A stretch of DNA of 64,000 nucleotides from Heterocephalus glaber (Eukaryota; Chordata; Mammalia; Rodentia; Bathyergidae), in NCBI RefSeq assembly GCF_000247695.1, contig NW_004624795.1, positions 6,216,686 to 6,280,685 of the forward strand. Reading direction: 5' to 3'. The translations under genes and the position numbers were made by a program. The notes beneath the pieces were generated by a model that saw nothing but the letters and a program-made list of their open reading frames with translations, did not search any database and was not told where the DNA came from. This document shows, piece by piece, positions 38,310 through 50,371 of this stretch. Each line of letters starts with the position of its first letter. Position 1 is the stretch's first letter.

Positions 38310-38610
38310 TTAATCTCCATCATCCATGTCACCTTGACTGACATCAGAGATGCACATTTCTGGGTGTGTCGAGGGCCATGGTCTTAGGGACTTTTGTCAC
38401 TGCCTCTTCCTCTCCAGCTCTTTCACCCCTCTGCTTCCAGCTACCAGGAGGTGAGCAGCTTCACCTGCCATGCTCCTCCACCTCCATGCTCTGCCTGGTA
38501 GCCAGGCACCAGGGACTGAAGCCTTTGAAACCGTGAGCCTAAGTAAACTCTTCCCCTTCCCCCATGAGTGCCGGATGTTTAGTTCCAGCGACAGGAAGCT
38601 CACTGATGGC
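38310..38610 (+). mobile_element. URR1-like or related rodent repeat
   Basis: catgtcaccttgactgacat early and gaaaccgtgagcctaagtaa late match the sense-orientation landmarks of the family at 1-585. Confidence 0.45.
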
Positions 38611-38895
38611 CACCATAGACACGTGAGGCCACCTACCAGACAGACAGACCTAACCCCAAGGCGTTACTGGGCTCTGATTTCTTGCTGCCTCTCCCCAGCC
38701 TGCCCGCCCCACCTCCAAGACAGACCCCTGTCCACCTTTTGTCATTTCATGGTCACAGTCAACACCAAGCCACCCACCTCTAGCCATCTCTGTCCCAGCA
38801 AACCCCCAGTGGGTTTCCACCTTCACTCTGGTCTCTGTGTCACCCTGGCCCTGCAGCTCACCCATGGAAATGTGCTCAGGGAGCTCTTTTGATCT

Positions 38896-39012
38896 TATTT
38901 TTTGAGACAAGGTCTTACAACACGGTGGAGGCTGGCCTTGAACTCGTAGCGATGCAGCAGCCACAGCCTCCCAAAGTGCTGGGACTAAAGGTGTGTGCCA
39001 CTGCACCCAACT
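38896..39012 (-). mobile_element. B1-like SINE
   Basis: ttttttgagacaaggtctta to gtgccactgcacccaact. Confidence 0.83.
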
Positions 39013-39140
39013 TCTCCCTTCGTACTGCATCCCTGAGTCGACATCCTGCCTTGACTGTCCTAGGCCTTAGCCTGGCTCAGGGGCTTCGATGCCTTTTTGG
39101 CTTGAGACCACACATGCACCCACATGCACACACATGCTTG

Positions 39141-39146
<6 letters not shown>

Positions 39147-39171
<25 letters not shown>
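39147..39171 (+). repeat. (CA)n microsatellite
   Basis: Twelve CA units preceded by interrupted CA/TG sequence. Confidence 0.95.
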
Positions 39172-39214
39172 TTCTTCCTTGCCCCCTCGGGCCTTCATGG
39201 GGCTGCCATTTTTC

Positions 39215-39330
39215 ATCACCTAGGCTTCAGGTCAGCTGTCACCTCCTATAGGAAGCCCCCCCTGACCACCCCACAGACAGCAGCACCTCTGACAGCACCG
39301 TGTGCCTGTTCCTACGGGTTTCTGGTCCAT
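39215..39330 (+). mobile_element. LINE-2 3' fragment
   Basis: ttcaggtcagctgtcacctc and ctgaccaccccacagacag follow the L2 3' consensus order. Confidence 0.65.
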
Positions 39331-39885
39331 GCCCTCTCTGGACCATGCTCCCTCGGGCATCACGCTGCTGACTGGCTGGCCCCTGTGGCCTCAAAAGAAA
39401 AGCCCAAAAGGTCCTGCAAAACAAATCCCCAGGAAAGGAGCCTGCAGGCCCAACAAACATCCCGAACCATCCTTCAAATGCCAGGCCCTCAGTCCAAAAG
39501 GAATTTCTTTGCTCTTTCCTTCTCTCTCCCTTTCTCCTCCTTCCTCCTTCCTTTTTGAGTAAACACTTAGTGCTGTCCCAGGGCCAGGGAAGGGGGCACA
39601 GCAAATACCCCGCATCCACCCAACAGCCCCACGCGTGGGCCTGTGGCTCATGTGAGCTTCTAGAGACACACAGGGGCGAGGGGGTTTAGGAGACGCCTCC
39701 TTGCTTCAAAATCCCCCAGATTCTTAACACAGGGCCCAGCAACAAACAACTGTAAGTTGGGTGGCGTAAAACAACAGAAATTTCCTCTCTTCTAGCACTG
39801 GAGGCTTGCAGGCTGGCTGTTTGCTTCCTTCTGGAAGCTGTGGGGGAGAATCCATTCCATGCTCTGTCCTGGCTTCTGGTGGCTG
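39331..39885. other. Unique intergenic DNA, no gene seen
   Basis: Apart from a ttcctccttc pyrimidine run near 39515-39556, nothing is recognised. Confidence 0.35.
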
Positions 39886-40040
39886 CCAGATGGTGGACAC
39901 CTGGGATTCCTGCACTTGGGAGGCTGAGGCAGGAGGATCACCTTGAGTTTGAGGCCAGCCTGGGCTACATAGTGAGCTCATGGCTAACATGAACTGCATA
40001 ATGAGACCCTGTCTCAAAACACAAAAATCAAACTAACAAA
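39886..40040 (+). mobile_element. B1-like SINE, diverged 5' end
   Basis: gaggctgaggcaggaggatc, agtgagctcatggctaacat and gaccctgtctcaaaaca. Confidence 0.83.
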
Positions 40041-40427
40041 ATCCTGCTAGCTGCTGGTGGCTGCTGGCAATGCTCGGTGTCCCTTGGCTTGGCGGTTGCC
40101 CTCCAATCCCTGACTTCAGCTGCACATAGCCTCTTCCTCCTGTTTGTGTGGGTTCTGCTTTTCTGTCTGGAAAGGACACTGCACCAGATGTAGGGCTGGT
40201 CCTAAGCCAGCACAATCCCATCTTGAGCCTCTCATACATCCACAGACTCTTATCCCAAACGAGCTCGCCCTCCAGGTTCCTGGTGGACATTCCCTCCAGG
40301 AAACACAATTCAGCTCAGACAGAGGGTACATCCCAGACAATCGCACCACAAAGGGACCCCAGAGATCATCTGCAGCAGCACCTCTCAGAGTATCTTCCCA
40401 AAATGCTCGTTCTAGAATATATTTTTG
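40041..40427. other. Unique intergenic DNA, no gene seen
   Basis: Nothing recognised on either strand. Confidence 0.35.
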
Positions 40428-40563
40428 CTGGGCGTGATGGTGCATGCCTATCGGTCCAGCACTCGGGAAGCTGAGGCAGGAGGATTGCTGTGAGTTTGTG
40501 GCCAGCCTGAACTACATAGTGAGAGAGACCTTGTCTCAAAAAACCAAAATGAATGAATAAAAA
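40428..40563 (+). mobile_element. B1-like SINE
   Basis: gctgggcgtgatggtgcatg to ttgtctcaaaaaaccaaaa. Confidence 0.86.
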
Positions 40564-40824
40564 TAGCATACATATTTTGAAAGGAGCAAGAGTAGCATTC
40601 TGTGTTCAAATTTGGGAAATGTGGCACAAACATCTCATGCTAGAAGACTCACAATTCCCCCAAGTACATAAAGGGCTGAGAATTCACAACAAAGCAGCCA
40701 CCTTATCATTATTTGAAACAGAATTTCCTGATTTTATTTCACCATAGAACCTCATTTCCCTTCTCAGAATCCCTGTGGAATTCTGAGATCACACCATCCC
40801 ATGGGAATGTGGGAGAAAGGTTGA

Positions 40825-40895
40825 TGCAGTCCAACTTTGTCTTACAGACAAGAGCCCAGGAAAGAAATGTGACTTCCTTGTGACAAGGCCCCAGG
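40825..40895 (+). mobile_element. MIR SINE fossil, weak
   Basis: tcttacagacaagagcccag and gtgacttccttgtgacaagg resemble the MIR core. Confidence 0.45.
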
Positions 40896-40901
40896 TACCA
40901 C

Positions 40902-40936
40902 TAAATAAATAAATAAACAAACAAATAAATAAATAA
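40902..40936 (+). repeat. (AAAT)n / (AAAC)n microsatellite
   Basis: taaataaataaataaacaaa type array. Confidence 0.95.
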
Positions 40937-41070
40937 CTTTGTAAAAAGCTCAGTGTCCTCAAAATGACAGAGATGGAGACACATTAATATTGATGTAGGA
41001 GAGGAGAGATCTGTAGAGGTGGAACAGTTTCATTTTTGTTTTTCAGTATTAGAGATTAAACCCTAAGCCT

Positions 41071-41198
41071 TAGCTGGGCATGGTGATGCACATCTGTAAT
41101 CCACACCCTGGGCAGGCTGAGGCAGGAGGATCACTTCGAGTTCAAGGACAGCTTGGACTACATAGTGAGACCTTGTCTCAAAAAATCAAAAAAAAAAT
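41071..41198 (+). mobile_element. B1-like SINE
   Basis: tagctgggcatggtgatgca to accttgtctcaaaaaatca; inserted next to a counter-oriented fragment. Confidence 0.85.
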
Positions 41199-41199
41199 G

Positions 41200-41275
41200 G
41201 GACCGGGGATTTAGCTCAGTGGTCCTGCCGCCGCCTGCCTCGAAAGCACAAGGTCCTGAGTTCGATCCCTGGCAC
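41200..41275 (+). mobile_element. ID-like SINE
   Basis: gaccggggatttagctcagt to ttcgatccctggcac, with a duplicated ccgccgcctgcct. Confidence 0.88.
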
Positions 41276-41277
41276 AT

Positions 41278-41347
41278 AGTAGGTTCAAAGACAGCCTGAA
41301 TTACAGAGCAAGACCCTTACTCAAAAAACAAAACAAGCAAAAAACCC
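41278..41347 (+). mobile_element. B1-like SINE 3' part
   Basis: aggttcaaagacagcctgaa to ttactcaaaaaacaaaaca. Confidence 0.65.
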
Positions 41348-41397
41348 TGAGCCTTTGCACTGAGCTATATTCCCAGCTCTTTTTAATTTTTGAGACA

Positions 41398-42735
<1,338 letters not shown>

Positions 42736-42754
42736 CTCTGACAAGATAAATTTG

Positions 42755-42863
42755 GAGACAGAGTCTTTCTGTGTTCCTAGGAAGGGCTCGAGCTTGCAAT
42801 CCTCCTGTTTTAACCACCCAGACTTCTGAGATTACAGGTTTGTGCCACCACCCCCAGTTAGTT
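42755..42863 (-). mobile_element. B1-like SINE, diverged
   Basis: ggagacagagtctttctgtg to gtgccaccacccccagtta. Confidence 0.75.
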
Positions 42864-43078
42864 TGAATCTTAATTCTGTCGTAGGTACACAAATTTACAC
42901 ATGAGTTAAAATGACATAGAAGGATACACACACTGCCCATGTCAATTTCCTGGTTTTGAAACTATATAAAGACATAATCATCTGGAGCCATAAAAGGTAT
43001 AGCCCTTGGGGAAAATGGACAAAATGAACTTAGGACTTCTTTGTCCCATCTTCATAACTTCCCGGGCTCTATATTAAT

Positions 43079-43200
43079 TTTTTTGTTTTTTTGAGACAGA
43101 GTATCACTATGTAGCCCAGGCTGGCTTTGAACTCGCAGTGATCCTCCTGCCTCAGCCTCCTAAGTACTGAGATCATAAGCATGTACCACCATGCCTGGCC
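43079..43200 (-). mobile_element. B1-like SINE
   Basis: ttttttgagacagagtatca to accaccatgcctggcc; ctctatatt is repeated at both edges (43068, 43200). Confidence 0.87.
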
Positions 43201-43700
43201 TCTATATTGACTTCAAATTTTGAAAATATTTTTTCTAAACATTTTAAAAAATCAGTTTTCTGCTTCCAGGTTCATTAGGTCATGTGTAGGGTTGTGCTGT
43301 TAGTGTTCAATAAAAGCCATCGTTTATGGCTTTTTATAAGTTGGAGCTGTTTATACTGCAGTCCTTTGGGAGTGGAGGACAGGAATTTGCAGACCTTCCT
43401 GCCATGGTGAAGGGAAAAGACAGGTTCCCTGTTGCTGAGTCGCCCTGGCTCACATCACAGGTCACGGGGACAGGAGGAGGACTCAGCCTCAGGGATGACA
43501 GACACTTTCTCTGCCACCTAGCAGGACCACCGTGGGGCAGGGTTATATTTTAATTTTATCCGTTTGAGAAAATTCAACTGTGGTAGCTGATATTTGGCCA
43601 ACGACTCAACATTTGCTTGTGTTTCCTGCCACCATCGTCATGGAATGAAAGATGTCAAGGACTTTGATCCAAGTCTCAAGGAGACAATTTTGGCTTGGTT
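43201..43700. other. Unique DNA, no gene seen
   Basis: Nothing recognised; AT-rich start then mixed composition. Confidence 0.35.
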
Positions 43701-43833
43701 TTTGTTTGTTTGTCTTGTTTTTTTGAGACAAGTTCTCGCTATAGACCTACCCCAGGCTCGGTTCAAATTGCAGTCCTCCTGCCTCAGCTTCCTGAATGCT
43801 GGGATCACAGGTGTGCACCACCACGAGCGGCTC
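43701..43833 (-). mobile_element. B1-like SINE
   Basis: ttttttgagacaagttctcg to caccaccacgagcggctcc. Confidence 0.84.
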
Positions 43834-44202
43834 CAGTTGCAAGTTTTAACACAGCAGTAGCAGAACTTTCACCTGCAACCCGACTGGGAGCCTGACACAT
43901 TGCTCACACAGTTGCGTACGCCCAGACCACTGGCTTTCTGGAGGTTCACTTGTACATGCCGGGACTTAGGACAGCCACTCTGCACGATGCGCTTTGGCAT
44001 CTCTGGCCACAGCTGACTGGTTCAGATCCAGTATGACCAGTCCAGCCAACTCCAGGCTGCCAGGCAACTGAGCTGGGGGGTGGAGCCCCGGAGCAGCGGT
44101 GGCCCTGTTGGCCATTACATGGAGACAGTGGCTTTGGGAGGACGAAGCTGGCACTCAGAGGAAGGGGAAGCCAGTGTTATAGACAGCGCACATGAATCCA
44201 CT
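43834..44202. other. Unique DNA, no gene seen
   Basis: Nothing recognised. Confidence 0.35.
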
Positions 44203-44676
44203 TGTCAAAAATAGGCTTTTTGTGAAAAAGAAAAGTTTATTCCAGTGAACAGGGACTAAAATCAGGGGGTTCTAGCAGCTGGCTGGGAAAAGGAAAAGCT
44301 GAGTCTATGATATCCGAGTGTGGATGGGCTGACATCTGGATAGAGAGATACCAGCAGCTGGCTCGGGGAGATTTCACCCTCGAGTGGACGGGCTAACACC
44401 AGGAGAGAGATATCAGCAGCTAACTGGGAAAGGAATTAGGCTTATATAGGTATTGAAGGGGCTAAGGAATTTGGGGTGAAAGGTTTGTGATTGAATCCAA
44501 GGGCGGTCTGCACACGTGTGTAGACAATCACTGGACTTCTCCGCACCAGGGGGGTTGTATACCCCGCTTTGAGTCCATTCGCCCTATTGACTGAGAAGCT
44601 GCTGTTGTTTGCTGAAAGCAGCCTGTTTGCTTTGTCCTGTTTGTTTGTGAAGGATTCACTTAGGTCAGGCATGACA
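44203..44676 (-). mobile_element. Candidate solo LTR
   Basis: On the - strand it begins TGTCATGCCTG and ends TTTTTGACA. It has a TATATAAG box (complement at about 44442), imperfect internal duplications around the motif agcagctggctggg, and an AATAAA polyadenylation signal (complement at about 44238) near the 3' end. No target-site duplication is visible, so the ends are tentative. Class unknown. Confidence 0.5.
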
Positions 44677-45090
44677 GCCGGGGACAGAGAGAAAGTCCCC
44701 ATGGCTTCCCACCTCCTGCCTACCTTCCCAGGCCTCCATCCTCTCAGGGCGTGGCCGTCAATCCGGATAAATCAACTTCACTGGATTAAGAAACACCTGG
44801 CTGACCAGCTTGGCAAGCTCTCTGTGTCTGGGTGAGGCAGGGACTCGTGGCCTCTGGGGCTGAATCCACTCCCTCACCCCTCCCTCTCCAGCTCGGTGTC
44901 CCTGCTCTGTGTCCCCAAGCCATGAACTGAGCAGCTCCCCAGTGCCCCACCCTTCCAAGAGGCTCCTCGAGCAGCCAGTGAGGACCTAACCGGTGACCAC
45001 ACTGATTCTCTCCTCCTCTCCAGCTGGGCATGTGCAAAGCAGGACGAGTCGGAGGCATTTCTGGTTAAACGGATGGACCCCGAGAACACA
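44677..45090. other. Mostly unique DNA with a small URR1-like piece
   Basis: Near 44770 the stretch ttcactggattaagaaacac resembles the other half of the URR1-like family; the rest is unassigned. Confidence 0.35.
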
Positions 45091-45163
45091 CTCTTTTTTT
45101 CTTTCTTTTTTCTTTGGTACCTGCTATCCAACTCGGGACCACTGAGCTAAATCCCCGGCAAGT
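45091..45163 (-). mobile_element. ID-like SINE, internally deleted
   Basis: tttggtacctgctatccaac joined to gaccactgagctaaatcccc. Confidence 0.78.
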
Positions 45164-45165
45164 CC

Positions 45166-45518
45166 ACACTCTGAAGTGAAATAAATCAGACACACGTGTT
45201 TAAATACCACATTGTTTCTCTGGAGGGAGAAACCAAAAGTGGAAATAAGGACCAAAATGAATAATAGATATTGGGAAATGGAAGAAAGTGTTCAAATGGG
45301 AAGGGGAAAAAGGGAGGGAAGGGAGAAAGGAAGGAAGGGACAAGAGAAAAAGAGAACAGAAGGGAAAAAGGAAACAAAGCTTTTGTACACGAGGGGAAGA
45401 GGGGTTGCAGGGAGGGGAGGGGAATGGGAGACAAAGAAGCAAGATACATCATGTACCAGTACAAATTCCCTGTGGTGAACATTATCCTATGTATATCCAA
45501 CATGTACCAATAAAAAAA
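45166..45518 (+). mobile_element. LINE-1 3' end, 5'-truncated, sense
   Basis: Matches in reverse the region 29161-29500: aaccaaaagtggaaataagg, an A/G-rich block (45275-45430), gatacatcatgtacc, and an A-rich end. The same L1 family as the antisense copy. Confidence 0.8.
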
Positions 45519-45528
45519 ATCAAACTGG

Positions 45529-45661
45529 TGGGGTGGCACACGCCTATGATCCCAGCACTTGGGCGGCTGAGGCAGGATCGCCTGGAATTCAGTGGCAGCC
45601 TGCGCTACACAGCGAGATTAAGACCAGCCTGACCTTCATATTGACACCCTGTCTTAACTCT
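45529..45661 (+). mobile_element. B1-like SINE
   Basis: ggtggggtggcacacgccta to attgacaccctgtcttaac. Confidence 0.82.
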
Positions 45662-45804
45662 CCCCTCTGAATTGTGTCCACCAACGGGAAAGCCAACTGA
45701 TACAATTGGCTACGAAAAGCTAATAGACCCCCCATGTTGCTCAAGCTGTGCTGAGGTGGTTCATTGTCCCTTGCAACCCACAGACCTCAGAGTGCCCAAC
45801 CATA

Positions 45805-45900
45805 CCAACTCCTTCACTTTACAGCCAGAGAAACAGAGCCTGGGGCAAGCTGTGGCCTCCGGAAGGCTGAGGTCTGTGACAGCCTAGGCCAGGCTTTAAT
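45805..45900 (+). mobile_element. MIR SINE fossil, weak
   Basis: ccttcactttacagccagag and aaacagagcctggggc resemble the MIR core. Confidence 0.45.
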
Positions 45901-46136
45901 CCAAGTTTCCCGGTGGGACACTTCCGAAGGCCCTCCACCTTGGGAAATGCTTCAGCACCTCTTTCTACCTATAAAACAGAGAGAGGGGACACAAATACAG
46001 GGACTTCAGAGCATAACTGGAAACCCGGTGGCTGGAACCCAAGCTGGAAGGGGCGAAGTCAGCTGGCGGAGGTGGAAGCTCATCAGCCCCACGCTGGGCC
46101 TGGCCGTGGCCAGGGACATCAAAGCAGGTCTTCATG

Positions 46137-46233
46137 GGCTGGGGATTTAGCTCAGTGGTTTCACCGCCTGCTGCTCAAGTGCAAGTACCGGAGTTCGATC
46201 CCCGGTATCAAAAAGAAAAAAAAAAAAAAAGAT
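46137..46233 (+). mobile_element. ID-like SINE with perfect 18-bp target duplication
   Basis: gggctggggatttagctcag to ccccggtatc with an A-rich tail. TCAAAGCAGGTCTTCATG is present at 46119-46136 and 46234-46251. Confidence 0.95.
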
Positions 46234-46251
46234 TCAAAGCAGGTCTTCATG

Positions 46252-46696
46252 TCTCGAAAAACTCACACAGGATTCAGATTAAACAAAGCCAGGAACTATT
46301 GCCTAATCTGGGCCAAAATGAGAGAATAGAAGGGCCAGAGACCTGCTCCAACCTGCTGCTGGGGGGGTCCCCAAGTCCTCCAGCCCCCGAGGTCACTGGA
46401 GCAGCTCCTCTGCCAGCATTTCTCTCCTTTCCGTTTCCATGAGTTCTTGCCTTCTATGTCCTTCAAAGCAATTCTGCCTGATTCGAAAACCAAAAGTGTA
46501 ATTCGTGAACCTAGCACAGGTTCTTAAATAGCGAGAAATGGGCTCCATCTCCAAAACACAGACTTCGTCCTCGAGTGTGACTCCTCTATTCCCCTCGCCC
46601 AACTGGGACTTAGGACCCAATGGTGACACAGAGTCCTGGAGGTCAGAACTCTCCTAGGAAGTCCAGGGTGGACTGAACAGATTCCCCACACACCTC
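46252..46696. other. Unique DNA, no gene seen
   Basis: Nothing recognised. Confidence 0.35.
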
Positions 46697-46765
46697 CCCA
46701 GGATCCTCCTGCCTCAGCCTCCCCAGTACTGAGATGACAGACATATGCCACCACGCCCACTGCCC
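46697..46765 (-). mobile_element. B1-like SINE fragment
   Basis: aggatcctcctgcctcagcc to gccaccacgcccactg. Confidence 0.78.
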
Positions 46766-47119
46766 TGGGATGTGAAGTGGGTTCTTCAGGTTCGAAGCCT
46801 GAGCCTCCATGTTAGCATCTCAGGTTGTGTGCGCTCTGTCACTCAGTGTATCTACGTGTGCGCTGTGCCCGGATGCCTGTCATGGTTGGTCATGCAGCCC
46901 CTGCATGTCGGCTGCATGTCCACAAATGAAATTCATCACCACTGCATTTGTCCATGGGCTGATACTTCCCTCATAAGTCTAGTATGTTTAGTGAGTAACC
47001 ATTAGGGTAGCTTACATGTTCACTCACTCATTCACACATTTGAGTTCCTACTTTGTGACAGTGTGACAGTCACTTTGTTTTAGGGTCTGTGGATAAAACA
47101 GTCAAAAAACAGGCTAGAC
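46766..47119. other. Unique DNA, no gene seen
   Basis: Nothing recognised; a tgtgacagtgtgacagtcac duplication lies near 47055. Confidence 0.35.
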
Positions 47120-47275
47120 CAAGCATGGTGGCACACACCTATAATCCCAGCCCTCAGGAGACTGAGGCAGGAGGATTGCCATGAGCTCAAACCCAGCCTG
47201 GGCTTCTAGTGAGATCAAGGCCAACATGAACTACATAGTGGAATTCTACCTCAAAAAACAAAAACAAAAACAAAC
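47120..47275 (+). mobile_element. B1-like SINE
   Basis: accaagcatggtggcacaca to an (AAAAC)n tail; both blocks present. Confidence 0.87.
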
Positions 47276-47282
47276 TAATGCC

Positions 47283-47411
47283 AGGATGAGGTGAGGTAAC
47301 ACGTGCCTATAATCTTAGGAGGCTGAGGCAGGAGGACTGTGAGTTCAAGGCTAGCTTGGCCTACATAGTGAAACCCTGTCTCATAAAACCAAAAACAACA
47401 ACAGCAAAAAC
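47283..47411 (+). mobile_element. B1-like SINE
   Basis: gaggtgaggtaacacgtgcc to aaccctgtctcataaaacc; tandem with the preceding copy. Confidence 0.84.
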
Positions 47412-48099
47412 AGTGTCATCACAGAGCCTACGATCAAGACAATAAATGTAATAATAATAACAACAATGATATAGCTCACATAGGAATAAATCAAGAAGTG
47501 TCAAATTATATCTCCGTTAGAAGTCGGGGTGCAGTGGAAACGCAGGGCAGAGTGAGGGAGGCCCAGTGAGGGTAGAGTGGATGGGAGGGTGGCCGCCTGG
47601 ACAGGTGGACAGTGACAAATGCACCTTAAGGACAGGAGGAAGTAGAGCTGGGAGGTGTGGCCTGGCCTGCCGTGTCCAAGGGACTCAGGAGGCTCAGGAT
47701 CGGAGGAAAACATCCCGGGAAAGCAAACAGGCCTTGAAGTCTTTCTCTGAATCTCAGGTTTCCTGCTTTCTTGAACCTGGAATGTGGTTTAAGGTAAACC
47801 TCCTTGTGGTTGCTGGGTTGGCAGCCTGGACAACCATCCTGGAAACCATTTCTTTTTCTAAGAAAAGGAAAAAGGAAAGGAAAGGAAGAAGATGGAAACC
47901 ATGACCCCAGAGGAGGCAGAGGAAAGGACTGAGGCTTTGAGTCCCTGCCCTGCTGCTTAAGCTGAGGGACAGTGGCTACCAAGTGGCCTCCCCAAATCTG
48001 TCAAATGGGGTGACACCCGTGGCTGTGAAGGGAATAAAACTCAAACACACAGCCCCAGCAGCAGCCTGACCCTCAGCCGGCTCCGGCGGGCAGTCCCTG
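47412..48099. other. Unique DNA, no gene seen
   Basis: Contains an (AAT)n-like run at about 47445-47465; no coding pattern. Confidence 0.35.
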
Positions 48100-48210
48100 A
48101 TTCTCCTTTTGCTTTACTGGAGGAGAAACTGGAATTTCAGCACCTGAGGGCAGTTGCCAGATGAGAGCTCAGGGTGGTTTCGAACCTCTTTTGGATCCTG
48201 ACTTCTCTAG
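48100..48210 (+). mobile_element. MIR SINE fossil
   Basis: tgctttactggaggagaaac, then gagagctcagggtggtttcg, in MIR order. Confidence 0.5.
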
Positions 48211-48352
48211 CACAGCATGATGCTAAGATTCCTGGTGGGAAAGCTGGAGCCTAAATCCCACCTGAATTTGAATCCGCACATCAAAGGAGTTAAGGCTCAC
48301 TGGGGTCTGCCTGTCACTCAGCTCGGCCCGCTCTGGGACTCCTGGTCCTCTG

Positions 48353-48372
48353 CTGCCACCCCCTGGTGGCAA
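48353..48372 (-). promoter_or_regulatory. CTCF-type motif
   Basis: CTGCCACCCCCTGGTGGCAA; its complement contains GCCACCAGGGGG, the CTCF core. Confidence 0.5.
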
Positions 48373-48764
48373 GAGGGACTGCAGAGACCCAGGTAAGGGG
48401 ACAGCGGGGATCAGCCCCTTCCTGCCTGCCCACAGGCTCCAACCAGCTCTCTGGAGGCCAGTGCCTTTCAGCCTCAGCTCACGGCCTGTCCTCAGATCCA
48501 CTCAACTGCAGCTTCCTAGGCCACCAAGTGGCCTCAGGACCTTGACCACCTCCTCCACCTGTCCAGGTGCGCTTCTCACCTCCCTCCAACTGGCCCTGTG
48601 GCTCCAGAAACGGCAGCCCCCAGGGATGCCTCTGCGGGCACCAACTAGGCGGGGTCCCCTGGGTGCTTATTCCCCCAGCACTCTGTGTCTTTTCCTTTGG
48701 CGTCACTTCTCACAAACGCATTCAATCTCTGTTTGGATAAACAGGTACACATCCCCTTCTCAGC

Positions 48765-48860
48765 AATCAGACTAAACATGCTGCGAAATCGGGGCACCTC
48801 TGTCCCCCGCAGGGCCTGCACATGCAGCAGGTGGTTAATAAATGCCTGGTGACAGAAACC
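48765..48860 (+). mobile_element. LINE-2 3' terminus
   Basis: ggggcacctctgtcccccgc and ggtggttaataaatgcctgg follow the L2 3' end order. Confidence 0.6.
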
Positions 48861-49332
48861 AGCGGGGGAAGACGTGGGGGGCCCTTGGGTACCCTTGGGT
48901 TTCTCTTTGGTGGTGTGGGCTGGTTCTGACCTGGAACTGCTGGGGGACAAATGTCTGGGACATCGAGTCCGTCCCCAAAACACTGTCTCACAAGGGCTTT
49001 CTGGCCAGGGCTCTGGGAAGAGCTGATCCCAGGACCCAGCAGGCTGGAAGCACTTGGCAATGGCCACAGCCTTGTTGGTGGCCCTGCTGGTATGTGAACA
49101 CCCTCCTGCCTCCTCAGCCCCTCACACCCCAGTGTGACACCTCCAGATGACTTCACTGCTTTCCAGAGAGGCCCCACGTGACAGTCTTATTCCAACACAG
49201 CCAAGGGCATGGTGTCACAGGGAGATTTAGCCACCCACTAAACACACTCTGAGAGCGACTGACGAGCCAGGGACTCTGCCAACACTGGGTCGTCAGAAGG
49301 GGTGGGGACAGAATGCCTGTTACAGATAGCTC
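48861..49332. other. Unique DNA, no gene seen
   Basis: Nothing recognised. Confidence 0.35.
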
Positions 49333-49484
49333 AGGCTGGGCATGGTGGCCCACGCCTATAACCACAGTGTTGGGGAGGCTGAGGCAGGATGATCTCTACA
49401 AATTCAGGGTCAGCCTGGGCTACATAGTGAGTTCAAGACCAGCTTGAACTACATAGCAAGACCCCCCAAAAACATAGAATTACT
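49333..49484 (+). mobile_element. B1-like SINE
   Basis: aggctgggcatggtggccca to catagcaagaccccccaaa. Confidence 0.87.
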
Positions 49485-49545
49485 ATCTGACCCTGCAATT
49501 CCTTTTGTTTTGTTTTGTTTTGTCATTTCTTAAATATGAGTGCAC

Positions 49546-49622
49546 TTGGGTACTAGAGATCAAACTCAGGACCTTGCTCTTGCAAGGCAAGTGTGGTGCC
49601 ACTGAGCTAAACCCCTAGCCCT
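49546..49622 (-). mobile_element. ID-like SINE
   Basis: tgggtactagagatcaaact to ctaaacccctagccct, preceded by (TTTTG)n at 49505-49523. Confidence 0.84.
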
Positions 49623-49628
49623 GTTTTG

Positions 49629-49776
49629 TTGGGTTTTTTTGAGACAGGGTCTTGTTATGTAGTTTAGACTGGCCTGGAACTCACTATGTAGCCCAGCTGG
49701 CCTCGAATTTGTGGTGATCCTCCTGCCTCAGCCTCCCAAGTGCTGAGATTACAGGCATATACCACCATGCCTGGCT
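49629..49776 (-). mobile_element. B1-like SINE
   Basis: ttttttgagacagggtcttg to ccaccatgcctggctta; full length. Confidence 0.9.
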
Positions 49777-49895
49777 TATTTTATTTTTGAGGCAGAATCT
49801 CACTAAATTTCCCAGGCTGGCCTCAAACTTGTGATCCTCCTGCCTCAGTCTCCCAAGTGGCTGGGATTATAGATGTGCACCACCCTACCTGGCAA
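49777..49895 (-). mobile_element. B1-like SINE
   Basis: tttgaggcagaatctcacta to accaccctacctggca; directly abuts the preceding copy. Confidence 0.83.
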
Positions 49896-50189
49896 TTTCC
49901 AGCGTTTTTCCATTTTGATGTAGTGAGATCGCTCAGCCTCTCTTTCATCTGGGTTCTGTCTTCTGCGCATGCCTGGAAGCTTCCAGAGGCTCAAGCCAAG
50001 CGGTCCCTGGGCAAGGCCCACAAGGGCTGAGCGCGTCCCAGTGCAGTGCCCATGGCCTGCTGCTGTTCCCTGCAGGCTCCCTGCTCCATGGGTGGAGAAG
50101 GTGTTGACCCGCAGCACTCTCTAAGGAAAAGCTGGGCCGAGCTTGCCTTTTGCCAGGCACCGTGGGAGGCACCCGAGAACTGACATTTT

Positions 50190-50249
50190 TTTAGGTGCTG
50201 GGTATTGAACTCAGGGGCACTCAACCACTGCGCTACATCCCCAGCTCTT
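50190..50249 (-). mobile_element. ID-like SINE, short old form
   Basis: taggtgctgggtattgaact to gcgctacatccccagctc. Confidence 0.75.
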
Positions 50250-50263
50250 TTGTTAAAATTTTT

Positions 50264-50371
50264 AAATTTTTTTGAAAGGTCTCAATAAGTTGCTAAATTG
50301 CCCAACTTGAGATCCTCCTGCCTCTGCCTCCTGAGTAGCTAGGATTACAGCTTGCCCCGACGTGCCTGGCA
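50264..50371 (-). mobile_element. B1-like SINE, diverged
   Basis: ttgaaaggtctcaataagtt to gccccgacgtgcctggca. Confidence 0.78.
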
